This document shows, one piece after another, positions 5,813 through 14,959 of a stretch of 64,000 nt of DNA (within the stretch, counting starts at the first letter, position 1; each line of letters starts with the position of its first letter). Both the position numbers and the translations under genes were made by a program. The DNA is from Bacillota bacterium (GTDB lineage: Bacteria > Bacillota > Desulfotomaculia > Desulfotomaculales > Desulfallaceae), in contig JAEXOR010000023.1 in NCBI GenBank assembly GCA_023439185.1, forward strand, positions 30,677 through 94,676, in the 5' to 3' direction. The notes beneath the pieces are model-generated. The model ran no database searches, was not told the origin of the DNA, and saw nothing but the letters and a program-made list of their open reading frames with translations.

Positions 5813-8452
5813 TTGCAAGGCAAGGAAATTAGAGCCAAGTTCCTGAATTATTTTCAACAACGGGGACATAAAATAATGCCCAGTTTTTCACTGATCCCGC
5901 ACAACGATCCCAGCATTCTGTGGACAGCCGCCGGGATGGTACCATTTAAGCCGTATTTCACCGGGGCGGCCAAGCCCGAGACGGCCAGGGCCACAACCTG
6001 CCAGAAATGCCTGCGTACCCCGGATATTGATTCTGTGGGCCGTACCGCCAGGCACCACACCTTTTTTGAAATGCTGGGCAACTTTTCCTTTGGTGATTAT
6101 TTTAAAAAAGATGCCATTCCCTGGGCCTGGGAATTTGTTACCAAAGAGCTGAACCTGGTTCCCGAAAAGCTGTGGATCACCATCTACCTGGATGATGACG
6201 AAGCCTTTGAAATCTGGCACCGGGACGTTGGCATCCCCAGCGAGCGCATCGTGCGCATGGGCAAAGACACCAACTTCTGGGAGATCGGCGTTGGCCCCTG
6301 CGGGCCATGCTCCGAAATCTACTATGACCTGGGCCGGGAAAAAGGCTGCGGTGCACCTGACTGCGCCGTAGGCTGCGACTGCGACCGGTACCTGGAGATC
6401 TGGAACCTGGTATTCATTCAATTCTTCCGGGACGAAGAAGGTAACTACAGTCCTTTAAAAAACAAAGGCATCGACACCGGCATGGGCCTGGAACGGGTGG
6501 CGTCAATACTGCAAAATGCCAAAACCAACTTTGACACCGACCTGCTGCGGGACATCATGGACTTTACCGGGAGTCTGACCGGCAAGTCTTACGGCTCCGG
6601 CGCCGATATAGACCTGGCCCTGAAGGTGATTGCCGATCACGTGCGGGCGCTGTGCTTTGCCATCTCCGACGGCGCGCTGCCGTCCAACGAGGGGCGCGGC
6701 TATGTGCTGCGCCGCCTGCTCAGACGGGCTGTGCGTTTCGGCCGGGTGCTGGGGGTGGAAGAACCGTTCCTTTACCGGGTGGCCGGCGCGGTAATTGAAA
6801 AAATGAGCGATTATTACACCGAACTGACCAAAAATGCGGACCTGATTGCCAGGGTTATCAAAACCGAGGAAGAAAGGTTTGGCGAAACCCTGGTCCAGGG
6901 CACCGAATTACTGAACGAATTGATTATGGAAGCCAAAAAGGCGGGCAAAACCTCTATTGCTGGGGAAAAGGCCTTTCGGCTTTACGATACCTACGGATTT
7001 CCGCTGGAACTGACCATGGAAATAGCCGGTGAAAGCGGCCTGGACGTGGACGAGCCCGGCTTTGCCGAAGCCATGGAACGGCAGCGTGAAAGAGCCCGCA
7101 GCGCCAGGCAGGAAACCGAGTACCTGTCTGAAAAATCGGCGTTGTTGAAATCCGTGCTGGAACAAACCGGGGAAACAGTTTTCACCGGTTACGACACCCT
7201 CACCAGCCGCTCCAAAATCAAGGCCATATTTGCGGGCGATGCACAGGTGGACCGGGCCGTGGCCGGCCAGGAAGTCGAAATAGTGCTGGATATCACCCCG
7301 TGCTACGCCGAGTCAGGCGGACAGCTTGCCGACCACGCCGTCATGACGGCCTCCGGGACAGAAGTTGTGATCGGGGAAGTCACCAAGCCGGTGGAAGGTC
7401 TGCACCTGCACCGGGGCAAAGTAACCGCCGGAGTGATCAACTTAAATGATGAATTGGAAGTACAGGTGGATGTAAAACGGCGTATGAACATCGCCCGCAA
7501 CCATTCCGCCACCCACCTGCTGCATCAGTCTTTGCGCCGGGTACTGGGTGAGCACGTGCACCAGGCGGGCTCACTGGTATCGCCAGACCGGCTGCGCTTT
7601 GACTTTACCCATTTTGCATCCATCAGCCAGAATGAACTGGAGCAAGTGGAGCAAATGGTGAACGAGGCCATTTTAAATAACCTGCCCGTGGAGACAGTGC
7701 TGACCACCCTGGACGAAGCCAGGATCATAGGGGCGGAGGCTCTGTTCGACGAAAAGTACGGTGACCGGGTGCGCCTGATCAAAATGGGCGATTTCAGCCT
7801 GGAGCTGTGCGGCGGAACACACGTCAAATCCACCGCCGAAATGGGTATTTTCAAACTGCTGGGCGAAAGCAGCGTGGGGTCCGGGCTGCGCCGGGTGGAG
7901 GCGGTAACCGGCGAGGGAACCATGCATTATTACCGTTCCCGGGATGAACAACTGAACAATATTGCCCGGGTGCTAAAAGCGGCGCCCCATGAACTGGCGC
8001 ACCGGGTGGAAAACCTGGCCCAGACCCTGCGCGAAGCGGAAAGGGAGAGCGAAACCCTGCGGGCCCGGCTGGCCCGTTACGAAGTCCAGAGCGTGCTCGA
8101 CAATGCCCGTGAAGTGGGTGGGGTTAAAGTTCTTTCAGCCCGGGCCGAAGCCACTGATATGGACAGTCTGCGGGCCATGGTCGACCTGCTGCGCGACAAA
8201 ATGGGTTCCGGCGTAATTGTGCTGGCCTCGGCCGCGGGCGGTAAAGTCAACCTGGTGGCCGGGGTAAGCAAGGACCTGGTGGGCAACGGCCTGCACGCCG
8301 GCAAACTGCTGAAGGAAATAGCTCCGCTGGTGGGCGGCGGTGGGGGCGGCCGCCCGGACATGGCCCAGGCCGGCGGCAAAGACCCCTCGGGGATGGAGCA
8401 AGCGCTGGAAAAAGTCTACTCCCTGGTGGCCGCCCAGGCCGGATATAATTAG
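5813..8452 (+). CDS. alaS: Alanyl-tRNA synthetase
   Basis: This class II synthetase of 879 residues charges tRNA-Ala and edits mischarged Ser/Gly. It starts at TTG 5813 after GGGGGTGGAG. Visible family features are the N-terminal motif IRAKFLNYFQQRGH, motif 2-type FEMLGNFSFGDYFK, FWEIGVGPCGPCSEIYYD, the editing-site zinc motif ARNHSATHLLHQSLR with CGGTHVKSTAEMG, and the C-terminal glycine-rich C-Ala end (GGGGGGRPDMAQAGG). Full length matches the family. Expression is controlled by the T-box leader immediately upstream. The conserved neighbours ireB, ruvX and DUF1292 follow, as in Bacillus (yrzL-yrrK-yrzB). Confidence 0.97.
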   Translation: MQGKEIRAKFLNYFQQRGHKIMPSFSLIPHNDPSILWTAAGMVPFKPYFTGAAKPETARATTCQKCLRTPDIDSVGRTARHHTFFEMLGNFSFGDYFKKDAIPWAWEFVTKELNLVPEKLWITIYLDDDEAFEIWHRDVGIPSERIVRMGKDTNFWEIGVGPCGPCSEIYYDLGREKGCGAPDCAVGCDCDRYLEIWNLVFIQFFRDEEGNYSPLKNKGIDTGMGLERVASILQNAKTNFDTDLLRDIMDFTGSLTGKSYGSGADIDLALKVIADHVRALCFAISDGALPSNEGRGYVLRRLLRRAVRFGRVLGVEEPFLYRVAGAVIEKMSDYYTELTKNADLIARVIKTEEERFGETLVQGTELLNELIMEAKKAGKTSIAGEKAFRLYDTYGFPLELTMEIAGESGLDVDEPGFAEAMERQRERARSARQETEYLSEKSALLKSVLEQTGETVFTGYDTLTSRSKIKAIFAGDAQVDRAVAGQEVEIVLDITPCYAESGGQLADHAVMTASGTEVVIGEVTKPVEGLHLHRGKVTAGVINLNDELEVQVDVKRRMNIARNHSATHLLHQSLRRVLGEHVHQAGSLVSPDRLRFDFTHFASISQNELEQVEQMVNEAILNNLPVETVLTTLDEARIIGAEALFDEKYGDRVRLIKMGDFSLELCGGTHVKSTAEMGIFKLLGESSVGSGLRRVEAVTGEGTMHYYRSRDEQLNNIARVLKAAPHELAHRVENLAQTLREAERESETLRARLARYEVQSVLDNAREVGGVKVLSARAEATDMDSLRAMVDLLRDKMGSGVIVLASAAGGKVNLVAGVSKDLVGNGLHAGKLLKEIAPLVGGGGGGRPDMAQAGGKDPSGMEQALEKVYSLVAAQAGYN

Positions 8453-8551
8453 CCGGTTACTTCTCATAACGACTTTTTGCGGTTATAATAGTAAATATAA
8501 CCTGCGATCGAACACAGGTTCCGGGGTGGTTACTTAAGGGAGGCATTTCTC

Positions 8552-8809
8552 ATGTCCAGGGAAATTTCCGAAAACACTGTCATGTTCAAGGTCCAGGCGG
8601 AAGAAAACAAGGCCAGGGAAATACTGCTCGAAGTATACGACGCACTAAAAGAAAAAGGATATAATCCCATCAACCAGCTTGTCGGATATCTGCTTTCCGG
8701 CGATCCCGCCTATATCACCAACCATAACAACGCCAGAAGCTTGATCCGTAAGCTGGAACGGGACGAGCTGCTGGAGGAACTGGTGAAGAAATACCTGGCC
8801 ACCGGCTGA
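8552..8809 (+). CDS. ireB: IreB family regulatory phosphoprotein (UPF0297)
   Basis: This 85-residue protein matches the UPF0297/IreB family in full: ENTVMFKVQ at the start, VYDALKEKGYNPINQLVGYL in the middle, and SGDPAYITNHNNARSLIRK. In Enterococcus IreB is a small dimer phosphorylated by the PASTA kinase IreK and affects cephalosporin resistance; that role is known from the family and not shown here. The start ATG 8552 has GGGAGG 8 bases upstream. Its position between alaS and ruvX is the standard one in Firmicutes. Only 11 bases separate it from the reductase gene that follows. Confidence 0.92.
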   Translation: MSREISENTVMFKVQAEENKAREILLEVYDALKEKGYNPINQLVGYLLSGDPAYITNHNNARSLIRKLERDELLEELVKKYLATG

Positions 8810-8820
8810 AGGAACAGACA

Positions 8821-9768
8821 TTGCAATACAGAAAACTGGGCGGCACAGGGCTTACCGTGTCCAGGCTCTGTTTCGGGGCCTTAACCATCGGCCCGCTGCA
8901 GAGGAACCTGCCCCTGGATGAAGGAGCCGGGCTGATTCGTCTGGCAATAGACATGGGGATAAACTTCATCGACACCGCGGAAAGCTACAACTGCTACCCT
9001 TACATCCGTGAAGCGCTGAAAAACTGCCCCGCCGATGTGAATATCGCCTCCAAGTCTTACGCCCATACCCGGGACGGAATGAAGAAAAGCCTTCTTCACG
9101 CGCTTAAATCACTGGAACGTGACCATATTGAAATATTTCTACTGCACGAACAGGAATCATACTACACCATTAAAGGACACCAGGAAGCATTGGATTACCT
9201 GGTGTCTGCCCGTGCCCGGGGATTGGTGCGGACGGTGGGCATCTCCACCCACTGCGTGGCCGGGGTGCGCGCCGCCGCCTCCATACCGGAAATCGAGGTC
9301 ATCCACCCCATCATCAACCTGAAGGGCATCGGCATCCAGGACGGCAACCTTGGGGAAATGCTGGAGGCCATATCATTCGCCGGCGCCATGGGCAAAGCGA
9401 TCTACGGCATGAAGTGCCTGGGCGGCGGACACCTGATCCCCGCAGCCGACCGGGCCATGGAATTCGTGCTGTCCCTGCCGGAATTGGCCGCGGTGGCGGT
9501 GGGCATGCAGTCAAAAGAAGAAATACTATACAACGCCGCCCGTTTTTCCGGACAGACGCCAGACCCCGCCCTTTTACCCGGCCTGGCCGGCAGTCCGCGC
9601 CGGATACACATTGAAGACTGGTGCCGGGGTTGCGGGCAATGCGCGGCAAGATGCACCGCCGGCGCGCTGCGCATAGAAAACAACCGGGCCGTGGCGGACG
9701 AAAAACTATGCCGCCTGTGCAGTTACTGCGCCGCCGCCTGCCCCGACTTCTGCATCAAAATAATCTAA
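8821..9768 (+). CDS. Aldo/keto reductase with C-terminal 2[4Fe-4S] ferredoxin domain
   Basis: Residues 1-250 form an aldo/keto reductase barrel: YRKLGGTGLTVSRLCFG at the N-terminus, INFIDTAESYNCYPYIREAL with the catalytic Asp/Tyr region, and LLHEQ in place of the usual LHxxD. Residues about 265-315 form a ferredoxin domain with two complete sets of ligands, CRGCGQCAARC and CRLCSYCAAAC. Such fusions occur in anaerobes and are thought to link a reductase to low-potential electron carriers; substrate unknown. It starts at TTG 8821 after GAAGGAACAG. It sits inside the otherwise conserved ireB-ruvX interval, probably cotranscribed with ireB. Confidence 0.85.
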   Translation: MQYRKLGGTGLTVSRLCFGALTIGPLQRNLPLDEGAGLIRLAIDMGINFIDTAESYNCYPYIREALKNCPADVNIASKSYAHTRDGMKKSLLHALKSLERDHIEIFLLHEQESYYTIKGHQEALDYLVSARARGLVRTVGISTHCVAGVRAAASIPEIEVIHPIINLKGIGIQDGNLGEMLEAISFAGAMGKAIYGMKCLGGGHLIPAADRAMEFVLSLPELAAVAVGMQSKEEILYNAARFSGQTPDPALLPGLAGSPRRIHIEDWCRGCGQCAARCTAGALRIENNRAVADEKLCRLCSYCAAACPDFCIKII

Positions 9769-9782
9769 CCTCTGGTGCCAGG

Positions 9783-9818
9783 TGTTAAAAGTTAAAAGTG
9801 TTAAAAGTGTTAAAAGTC
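9783..9818 (+). repeat. Short tandem repeat GTTAAAAGT
   Basis: Four near-tandem copies of (GT)GTTAAAAGT occur in the 228-base gap between the reductase and ruvX. The repeat tract is flanked by copies of GTGCCAGG. The rest of the gap (9819-9996) shows no clear promoter. No function is apparent. Confidence 0.6.
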
Positions 9819-9996
9819 AGTGCCAGGAAATACCATTTTACAACTTACAAGAAAGTCGCGCTCAATCAGTTCCATTAGCGCGCAACTTTCAGTACTTTAT
9901 TCCTTAGCTCTGGCGGAAGGTGTGCACCCTGACCGCTGTTGGCAAAATATATAGTATAAAGTGCAACATCTGGCACCAAAGATAAAAGGAGAGAGT

Positions 9997-10422
9997 ATGC
10001 GCATACTGGGACTGGACCTGGGCGAAAAGAATATCGGCGTCGCGGTCAGCGATCAGCTCGGCTGGACGGCCCAGGGGTTGGAAAGCATCCGGAGCAATGG
10101 CCAGGTGGACGCCGATCTGGATAAAATAAACGTCGTGGTGCAAAAATATGAGGTAGAAAAAATCATTGTCGGGTTGCCGCGCAATATGGACGGCAGCTAT
10201 GGACCCCAGGCTAAAAAGGCGCTGAAATATGCTAAACTGCTTAATAAGCGGCTGGACTTGCCGGTGGAAACATGGGATGAGAGGCTCAGTACCGTGGCCG
10301 CCCAGCGGGTATTGATTGAAGCCGATGTAAGCCGCAAAAAACGCCGCCGCGTGGTGGATAAAATGGCGGCTGCGATTATACTGCAGGGTTATCTGGATTC
10401 CACGGTGCATAACAATTCTTGA
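9997..10422 (+). CDS. ruvX: Putative pre-16S rRNA nuclease / RuvX (YqgF family)
   Basis: This RNase H-fold protein of 141 residues begins MRILGLDLGEKNIGVAVSD, the YqgF signature with the first catalytic Asp. It continues with IIVGLPRNMDGSYGPQA and VETWDERLSTVAAQRVL, both characteristic, and ends with the second acidic site in RRRVVDKMAAAIILQGYL. The family processes the 5' end of 16S rRNA and has been proposed as a Holliday-junction resolvase. The start ATG 9997 follows AAAGGAGAGAGT. The open frame continues upstream to 9961 but without a ribosome site. Conserved neighbours are ireB and DUF1292. Confidence 0.93.
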   Translation: MRILGLDLGEKNIGVAVSDQLGWTAQGLESIRSNGQVDADLDKINVVVQKYEVEKIIVGLPRNMDGSYGPQAKKALKYAKLLNKRLDLPVETWDERLSTVAAQRVLIEADVSRKKRRRVVDKMAAAIILQGYLDSTVHNNS

Positions 10423-10476
10423 CATCATACTTTTTATTGGATAGAATAACCGTAACTTTTGGAAAGAGGTGGGTTT

Positions 10477-10767
10477 ATGCCCGAACTGGACGATATTATC
10501 ACCATCGTTGACGAAGACGGCGCCGAACACGATGTGGCTGTTTTCGGCGTTTTTGATGTGGATGGCAAAAAATATGCTTTGCTGGCCCCGGCGGACGAGG
10601 ATGAGTACGATGAAGGTGATGAAGATTTGGAAAGCGAAGCATTCATCCTGCGGTTCGATACCGATGAAGAAGGTAATGAAATAATGGTTGAGATTGACGA
10701 TGAGGAATGGGAAAAGGTTAAAGATAAATGCATGGAAGAGTTTGATTTTTTCGTGGAAGAAGACTAG
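10477..10767 (+). CDS. DUF1292 family protein (YrzB-like)
   Basis: This very acidic 96-residue protein has the DUF1292 pattern: an N-terminal IITIVDEDGAEHDVAVFGVF, then YALLAPADE, an acidic block, and a second strand region EAFILRFDTDEEGNE. The family is widespread in Firmicutes next to ruvX and has no firmly established function. I chose ATG 10477 because AAAGAGGTGGG lies just upstream; an earlier in-frame TTG at 10459 overlaps that site. The gene ends before a strong terminator, so it is the last of the alaS-linked group. Confidence 0.85.
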   Translation: MPELDDIITIVDEDGAEHDVAVFGVFDVDGKKYALLAPADEDEYDEGDEDLESEAFILRFDTDEEGNEIMVEIDDEEWEKVKDKCMEEFDFFVEED

Positions 10768-10794
10768 GACGACTGACGACAATATCGAAATGAC

Positions 10795-10838
10795 AAGCTG
10801 GGCGTTTACTATTTTGCGGCCAGCTTTATCTTTTTTTC
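10795..10838 (+). terminator. Rho-independent terminator after DUF1292
   Basis: AAGCTGG (10795-10801) pairs with CCAGCTT (10820-10826) and is followed by a long T-rich tract reaching about 10852. Confidence 0.85.
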
Positions 10839-10931
10839 TTTTTTTGTTTTTTTGCGCATAATTATCATATTGGAAGTGCATGACCTGTTTAAAACACTAC
10901 CGATTTTTTATAATGCAATAGGGGGAACGCC

Positions 10932-12590
10932 ATGTATCGGGTGGCTCTGGGTATAGCATTATTGTTTTCACTTCTGGCAGGCGCTTTCTTTGGCATGATT
11001 GGAGTTTCCTTTGCCTTTGAAGGCATTTTGCCCGGAGTACAAATGGGTCCACTGGACCTGGGAGGACTTACCCGGAGCAATGCAGAAATAAAACTGCAGG
11101 AACTGGGAGTAAGTTTGGAATCCTTGCCCGTATATATAGCATACGGAGAAGAAACCTGGCAAGCTCCAGCCGGTGAACTCGGTTATTCCCTGGATGTCGA
11201 CGGATCGGTAGCCAAAGCTTTGCAGGTTGGTAACAACGGCTCGGTTTTTAACCGGTTGACCGAACGTCAGCGTGTAAGACATCACGGACTGCTGGTCAAA
11301 CCAATCCTGCAACTGGACCGGCAACAGTTTGAAAGCAAATTGGACCAGGCTTGGCGGAACGTAATCACAGAACCGGAAAACGCCGGCTTCAAAGTGTTGG
11401 AAGACGACAGGATATCCGTTGTTCCCGGTCGCATGGGTACCAATATTGATTTTGAAACCCTTGAACGGGAGATTACCGATCAAATAGCCAGAGACTGGGA
11501 AGAGCCTGTAAGAGTTACTTTGCCGGTGATACTCGCGGCCCCGCTTCGTACCACCCTGGATATAGAATCCATGGAGATTAACGGCCTCATTGCCCAGTAC
11601 AGCACCAGATTTGACGCCGGCCAGGTGGGACGCACCTATAACATTAAAGTGGCCGCCGCTGCACTGGATGGCCAATTAATCGCTCCGGGCGACGAGTTTT
11701 CTTTTAACCGGGTGGTGGGACCAAGAAGTTCTGAGGCCGGCTATAAAAGCGCCAATGTCATCATCAACAACGAATTGGTACCGGGTTTGGGCGGCGGAGT
11801 CTGTCAGGTGTCGTCAACCCTTTATAACGCGGTATTATTGGCCAATCTGAAAATTGTCGAAAGAACCAACCACTCACTGCCCGTCAGTTATGTGCCCATC
11901 GGCCGCGATGCCACGGTGGTGTACGGCGCAGTGGATTTTAAATTCGCCAATAACACCGATTTTTATATCTACATGAAATCAGAAGTAACAGTAAATAACC
12001 TGATCGTGAAACTATACGGCAATACTGAAAAAACGCCCCGGGTGGAATTGTCGAGCTGGGTAGTGGAAAAAATTGCGCCCGGCGTAGTCTATGAGAATGA
12101 TCCCAACCTGGCCGCCGGGGAAAAAGCGGTCAAACAGGAAGGCACCAATGGGTTTAAAGCCGCTGCTGTCCGTTATGTATGGAAAGACGGTGCAAAAACA
12201 TCGGAAACTCTGCTCCCGAGCATATATAGTCCGGTACGCAGGATTATCGCAATCGGTACGGGAGAGGCCCGTCCGGCTGTGATTGTGCCCCTGGATACGG
12301 TTATTAAACCGCCGGTCACAGTTCAACCGCCGCCCGGGTTGCCGGAAGCACCCGCGGACAGTGATGAAAATGACACTCAGCCGCCTGAAGAGCAACCAAT
12401 CGACGTTGTTCCGGAGGTTAACGGGACCGACGGCCCGGCGGTCGAAAACCCGTCGGAAAACAGCCCTGACATTCAGCAGGGTGAAGGCACGGGAAAAAAC
12501 AATCCCGGCGGATTGCCCAATGAAAATGCGGACGATATTGAGCACGAACAAAGCACTAAAGGCATGCACATAAAGACATCCGGAGCGTGA
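10932..12590 (+). CDS. VanW family protein with peptidoglycan-binding domain
   Basis: The 552-residue protein has one N-terminal membrane helix (residues about 3-28), then a putative peptidoglycan-binding_4 domain (about 60-200). A VanW domain follows (about 240-370), shown by APGDEFSFNRVVGPRSSEAG and GLGGGVCQVSSTLYNAVL with its conserved Cys. The last 130 residues are rich in Pro, Glu and Asn and probably disordered. VanW-domain proteins are common in spore formers; their biochemical role is unsettled, but the location next to mltG and a penicillin-binding protein suggests cell-wall work outside the membrane. Start ATG 10932 follows GGGGGAACGCC; TATAAT at 10909-10914 may be the -10 of its promoter. 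Confidence 0.88.
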   Translation: MYRVALGIALLFSLLAGAFFGMIGVSFAFEGILPGVQMGPLDLGGLTRSNAEIKLQELGVSLESLPVYIAYGEETWQAPAGELGYSLDVDGSVAKALQVGNNGSVFNRLTERQRVRHHGLLVKPILQLDRQQFESKLDQAWRNVITEPENAGFKVLEDDRISVVPGRMGTNIDFETLEREITDQIARDWEEPVRVTLPVILAAPLRTTLDIESMEINGLIAQYSTRFDAGQVGRTYNIKVAAAALDGQLIAPGDEFSFNRVVGPRSSEAGYKSANVIINNELVPGLGGGVCQVSSTLYNAVLLANLKIVERTNHSLPVSYVPIGRDATVVYGAVDFKFANNTDFYIYMKSEVTVNNLIVKLYGNTEKTPRVELSSWVVEKIAPGVVYENDPNLAAGEKAVKQEGTNGFKAAAVRYVWKDGAKTSETLLPSIYSPVRRIIAIGTGEARPAVIVPLDTVIKPPVTVQPPPGLPEAPADSDENDTQPPEEQPIDVVPEVNGTDGPAVENPSENSPDIQQGEGTGKNNPGGLPNENADDIEHEQSTKGMHIKTSGA

Positions 12591-12608
12591 TGCAGCTTGG
12601 GGCCGGCG

Positions 12609-13646
12609 ATGGTGAGAATGAATAGAAAAAGAAGACGCGGATTAAATTTCGGACCATTAATTATTGTAATTCTGTTTTTTGCCCTGGCCATTGGGTACTT
12701 GGAAGTTCGCTCGCTGTTTAAGCCCGTGGATCAGGCCAGGACCGGTAAGCAGGTAAATATTGTAATCCCCAAAAATTCATCCACAGCTGATATTGCCAGC
12801 CTGCTGAAAAGTGAAGGTCTAATCCACAACGCCATGGCTTTTCGTCTCTACGCCAGGTACCACGATATTGACGGTCAGTTCAAGCCCGGGAACTATCCAT
12901 TAAACCCGGCCATGTCTCTGGCGGAAATAACGGGGCTTTTGATTGAAGGGCCTGACGATACGATTAAAATAACCGTTCCCGAAGGTTTTACCGTGGCCCA
13001 GGTAGCCGAACTAATGGCCCAGAAAGGCATTGCAAACAAGGATGATTTCCTGACGCTTACAGACAGTCAATGGGATTACCCCTACCTGGCTGATATTCCG
13101 GCCGGCGAAAAAAGGCTGGAAGGATACCTATTTCCAGACACCTATCATATAACCCCCGCCACCGGTCCCGAAAAACTGGTGCAAATGATGCTGAACAGAT
13201 TCGACTCGGTAATTAATGAACATAACTATATTAAACTGGCGTCGGACAGGGACTTAACCTTACACCAGGCTGTAATCATCGCTTCCATGGTTGAACGGGA
13301 GGCCCGGGTGGCCGGGGAAAGAGCCCGGATCGCCGGCGTTATTTTCAACCGTTTGGAAATGGGCATGCCTCTGCAGATTGACGCCACTATCCAGTATGTA
13401 CTGGACAAGCCCAGGGAAATATTGCTGTATAAAGATCTGGAAGTGGATTCGCCTTACAACACATACAAGCATAACGGACTGCCCCCCGGACCCATAGCCT
13501 GCCCGGGTTGGCCGTCCCTGCAGGCGGTGATTAAACCGGAGGAACACGATTTTCTCTATTACGTGGCCAAACCCGACGGCAGTCACGCCTTCTCCCGCAC
13601 CCTGCAGGAGCATAACAATAACATCCGCAAATATCAACCTTTTTGA
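12609..13646 (+). CDS. mltG: Endolytic murein transglycosylase MltG
   Basis: MltG cleaves nascent glycan strands and sets their length. The protein of about 345 residues starts with a basic stretch and one membrane helix (LIIVILFFALAIGYLEV). It then has a LysM-like segment (VNIVIPKNSSTADIASLLKS) and the YceG catalytic domain. The catalytic Glu lies in ASMVEREA, and the family motifs VIFNRLEMGMPLQIDATIQY and YNTYKHNGLPPGPIACPG are intact. Start choice is uncertain: TTG 12597, ATG 12609 and ATG 12618 are all in frame. I prefer 12609 with GGGG at 12599-12602 upstream. It follows the VanW gene closely and is followed by the U32 peptidase gene, as in Bacillus yrrL-yrrN. Confidence 0.93.
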   Translation: MVRMNRKRRRGLNFGPLIIVILFFALAIGYLEVRSLFKPVDQARTGKQVNIVIPKNSSTADIASLLKSEGLIHNAMAFRLYARYHDIDGQFKPGNYPLNPAMSLAEITGLLIEGPDDTIKITVPEGFTVAQVAELMAQKGIANKDDFLTLTDSQWDYPYLADIPAGEKRLEGYLFPDTYHITPATGPEKLVQMMLNRFDSVINEHNYIKLASDRDLTLHQAVIIASMVEREARVAGERARIAGVIFNRLEMGMPLQIDATIQYVLDKPREILLYKDLEVDSPYNTYKHNGLPPGPIACPGWPSLQAVIKPEEHDFLYYVAKPDGSHAFSRTLQEHNNNIRKYQPF

Positions 13647-13655
13647 GGTGGAATT

Positions 13656-14876
13656 TTGAGGAAGCCGGAAATCGTAGCGCCTGCGGGCAGCCCGGAAAAA
13701 CTTGAATATGCCGTTGCCTACGGGGCGGACGCTGTTTACCTGGGCGGTACCAGCTTCGGGTTAAGGACGGCGGCCGCCTCCTTTGATCGGGAAGCCTTGT
13801 CCCGGGCTGTTGATTTTGCCCACCGCCGCGGAGCAAAGGTTTATGTGACCGTGAACATTTTCGCCCGGAACCGGGATCTTGAAGCGCTGCCCGGTTATAT
13901 TGATTTTCTGAGCCGGCTCGGGGTGGACGCCGTAATCGTATCGGACCCGGGCGTGCTGGCGCTGGTGCGGGAAACCGCGCCCGAACTCCGTGTGCACATC
14001 AGCACCCAGGCCAACACCACCAACTGGCGCAGCGCCCGAACCTGGCAGAGCCTGGGCGCGTCGCGGATTGTCGCGGCCCGGGAATTAAGCCTGGAGGAAA
14101 TAGCCACTATCAGCAAGCGCACCGGTGTGGAACTGGAAGTATTCGTGCACGGCGCCATGTGCATTTCCTACTCGGGACGCTGCCTGCTGAGCAACTATAT
14201 GACCGGCCGGGACGCCAACCAGGGAGACTGCGCCCAGTCCTGCCGCTGGAAATACCGTCTGGTGGAGGAAAAAAGGCCCGGTGAGTTTTTCCCGGTGCAT
14301 GAGGACAACCAGGGCACTTACATCATGAGTTCCCGGGACTTGTGCCTGCTCGGATACCTGCCCGGCCTGATTGAAGCGGGAGTGACCGCTTTAAAAATAG
14401 AAGGCCGGGTGAAGAGCATCCATTACGTGGCCACAGTTACCGGGGTGTACCGCCGGGCGGTGGACGCGTACCTGGCCGATCCGGAAAGGTACGCGATACA
14501 ACCGGAGTGGCTTGAGGAAATAGGCAAAGTTAGCAACCGGGACTACACCACCGGTTTTATCAACGGCGCACCCTGCGGCACAGCTTCCCCGGTGGATTCC
14601 ATATCCCGGCACGACTATACCTTTGCAGGCGCCGTACTGAGTTACGACCCGGACCGGAAACTGCTCCGGGTGGAACAGCGCAACCGGTTCGCCGTGGGCC
14701 AGACACTGGAAATACTTGCTCCCGGTATGGATACATACCAACTCCGGGTTGAAACAATTCTTGATGAAGAGGGATGTCCCGTAGAAGCGGCCCCACACCC
14801 GCGCCAGATTATCTATCTCCCCTGGCCAAAACCAATGCCGGCATACTCGCTTTTGCGCCGCGCCGAATCACAATGA
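13656..14876 (+). CDS. Peptidase U32 family protein (TrhP/RlhA-like)
   Basis: This 406-residue protein carries the complete U32 signature EVFVHGAMCISYSGRCLLS at about residue 165, followed by GDCAQSCRWKY, giving the four cysteines thought to bind an Fe-S cluster. The N-terminus KPEIVAPAGSPEKLEYAVAY and ADAVYLGG are typical. Members of this family (TrhP, RlhA) are now linked to prephenate-dependent hydroxylation of tRNA or rRNA rather than proteolysis. The position next to mltG matches Bacillus yrrN/yrrO (TrhP), so tRNA 5-hydroxyuridine formation is the likely role. It starts at TTG 13656 after GAGGTGG. Confidence 0.88.
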   Translation: MRKPEIVAPAGSPEKLEYAVAYGADAVYLGGTSFGLRTAAASFDREALSRAVDFAHRRGAKVYVTVNIFARNRDLEALPGYIDFLSRLGVDAVIVSDPGVLALVRETAPELRVHISTQANTTNWRSARTWQSLGASRIVAARELSLEEIATISKRTGVELEVFVHGAMCISYSGRCLLSNYMTGRDANQGDCAQSCRWKYRLVEEKRPGEFFPVHEDNQGTYIMSSRDLCLLGYLPGLIEAGVTALKIEGRVKSIHYVATVTGVYRRAVDAYLADPERYAIQPEWLEEIGKVSNRDYTTGFINGAPCGTASPVDSISRHDYTFAGAVLSYDPDRKLLRVEQRNRFAVGQTLEILAPGMDTYQLRVETILDEEGCPVEAAPHPRQIIYLPWPKPMPAYSLLRRAESQ

Positions 14877-14959
14877 CGAGGATACAAGTTTAACTCCCCT
14901 GTCGAATGGCAACTCTATATAAGGGGTAATCTTCCAGCCCCCGGATTATAGAGTGTTAT

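Noticed and set aside
9904..10881. 325-codon open frame on the minus strand
   Set aside because: It is antisense to ruvX and DUF1292, both recognised genes, and its translation has no motif. It reflects codon bias of the sense genes.
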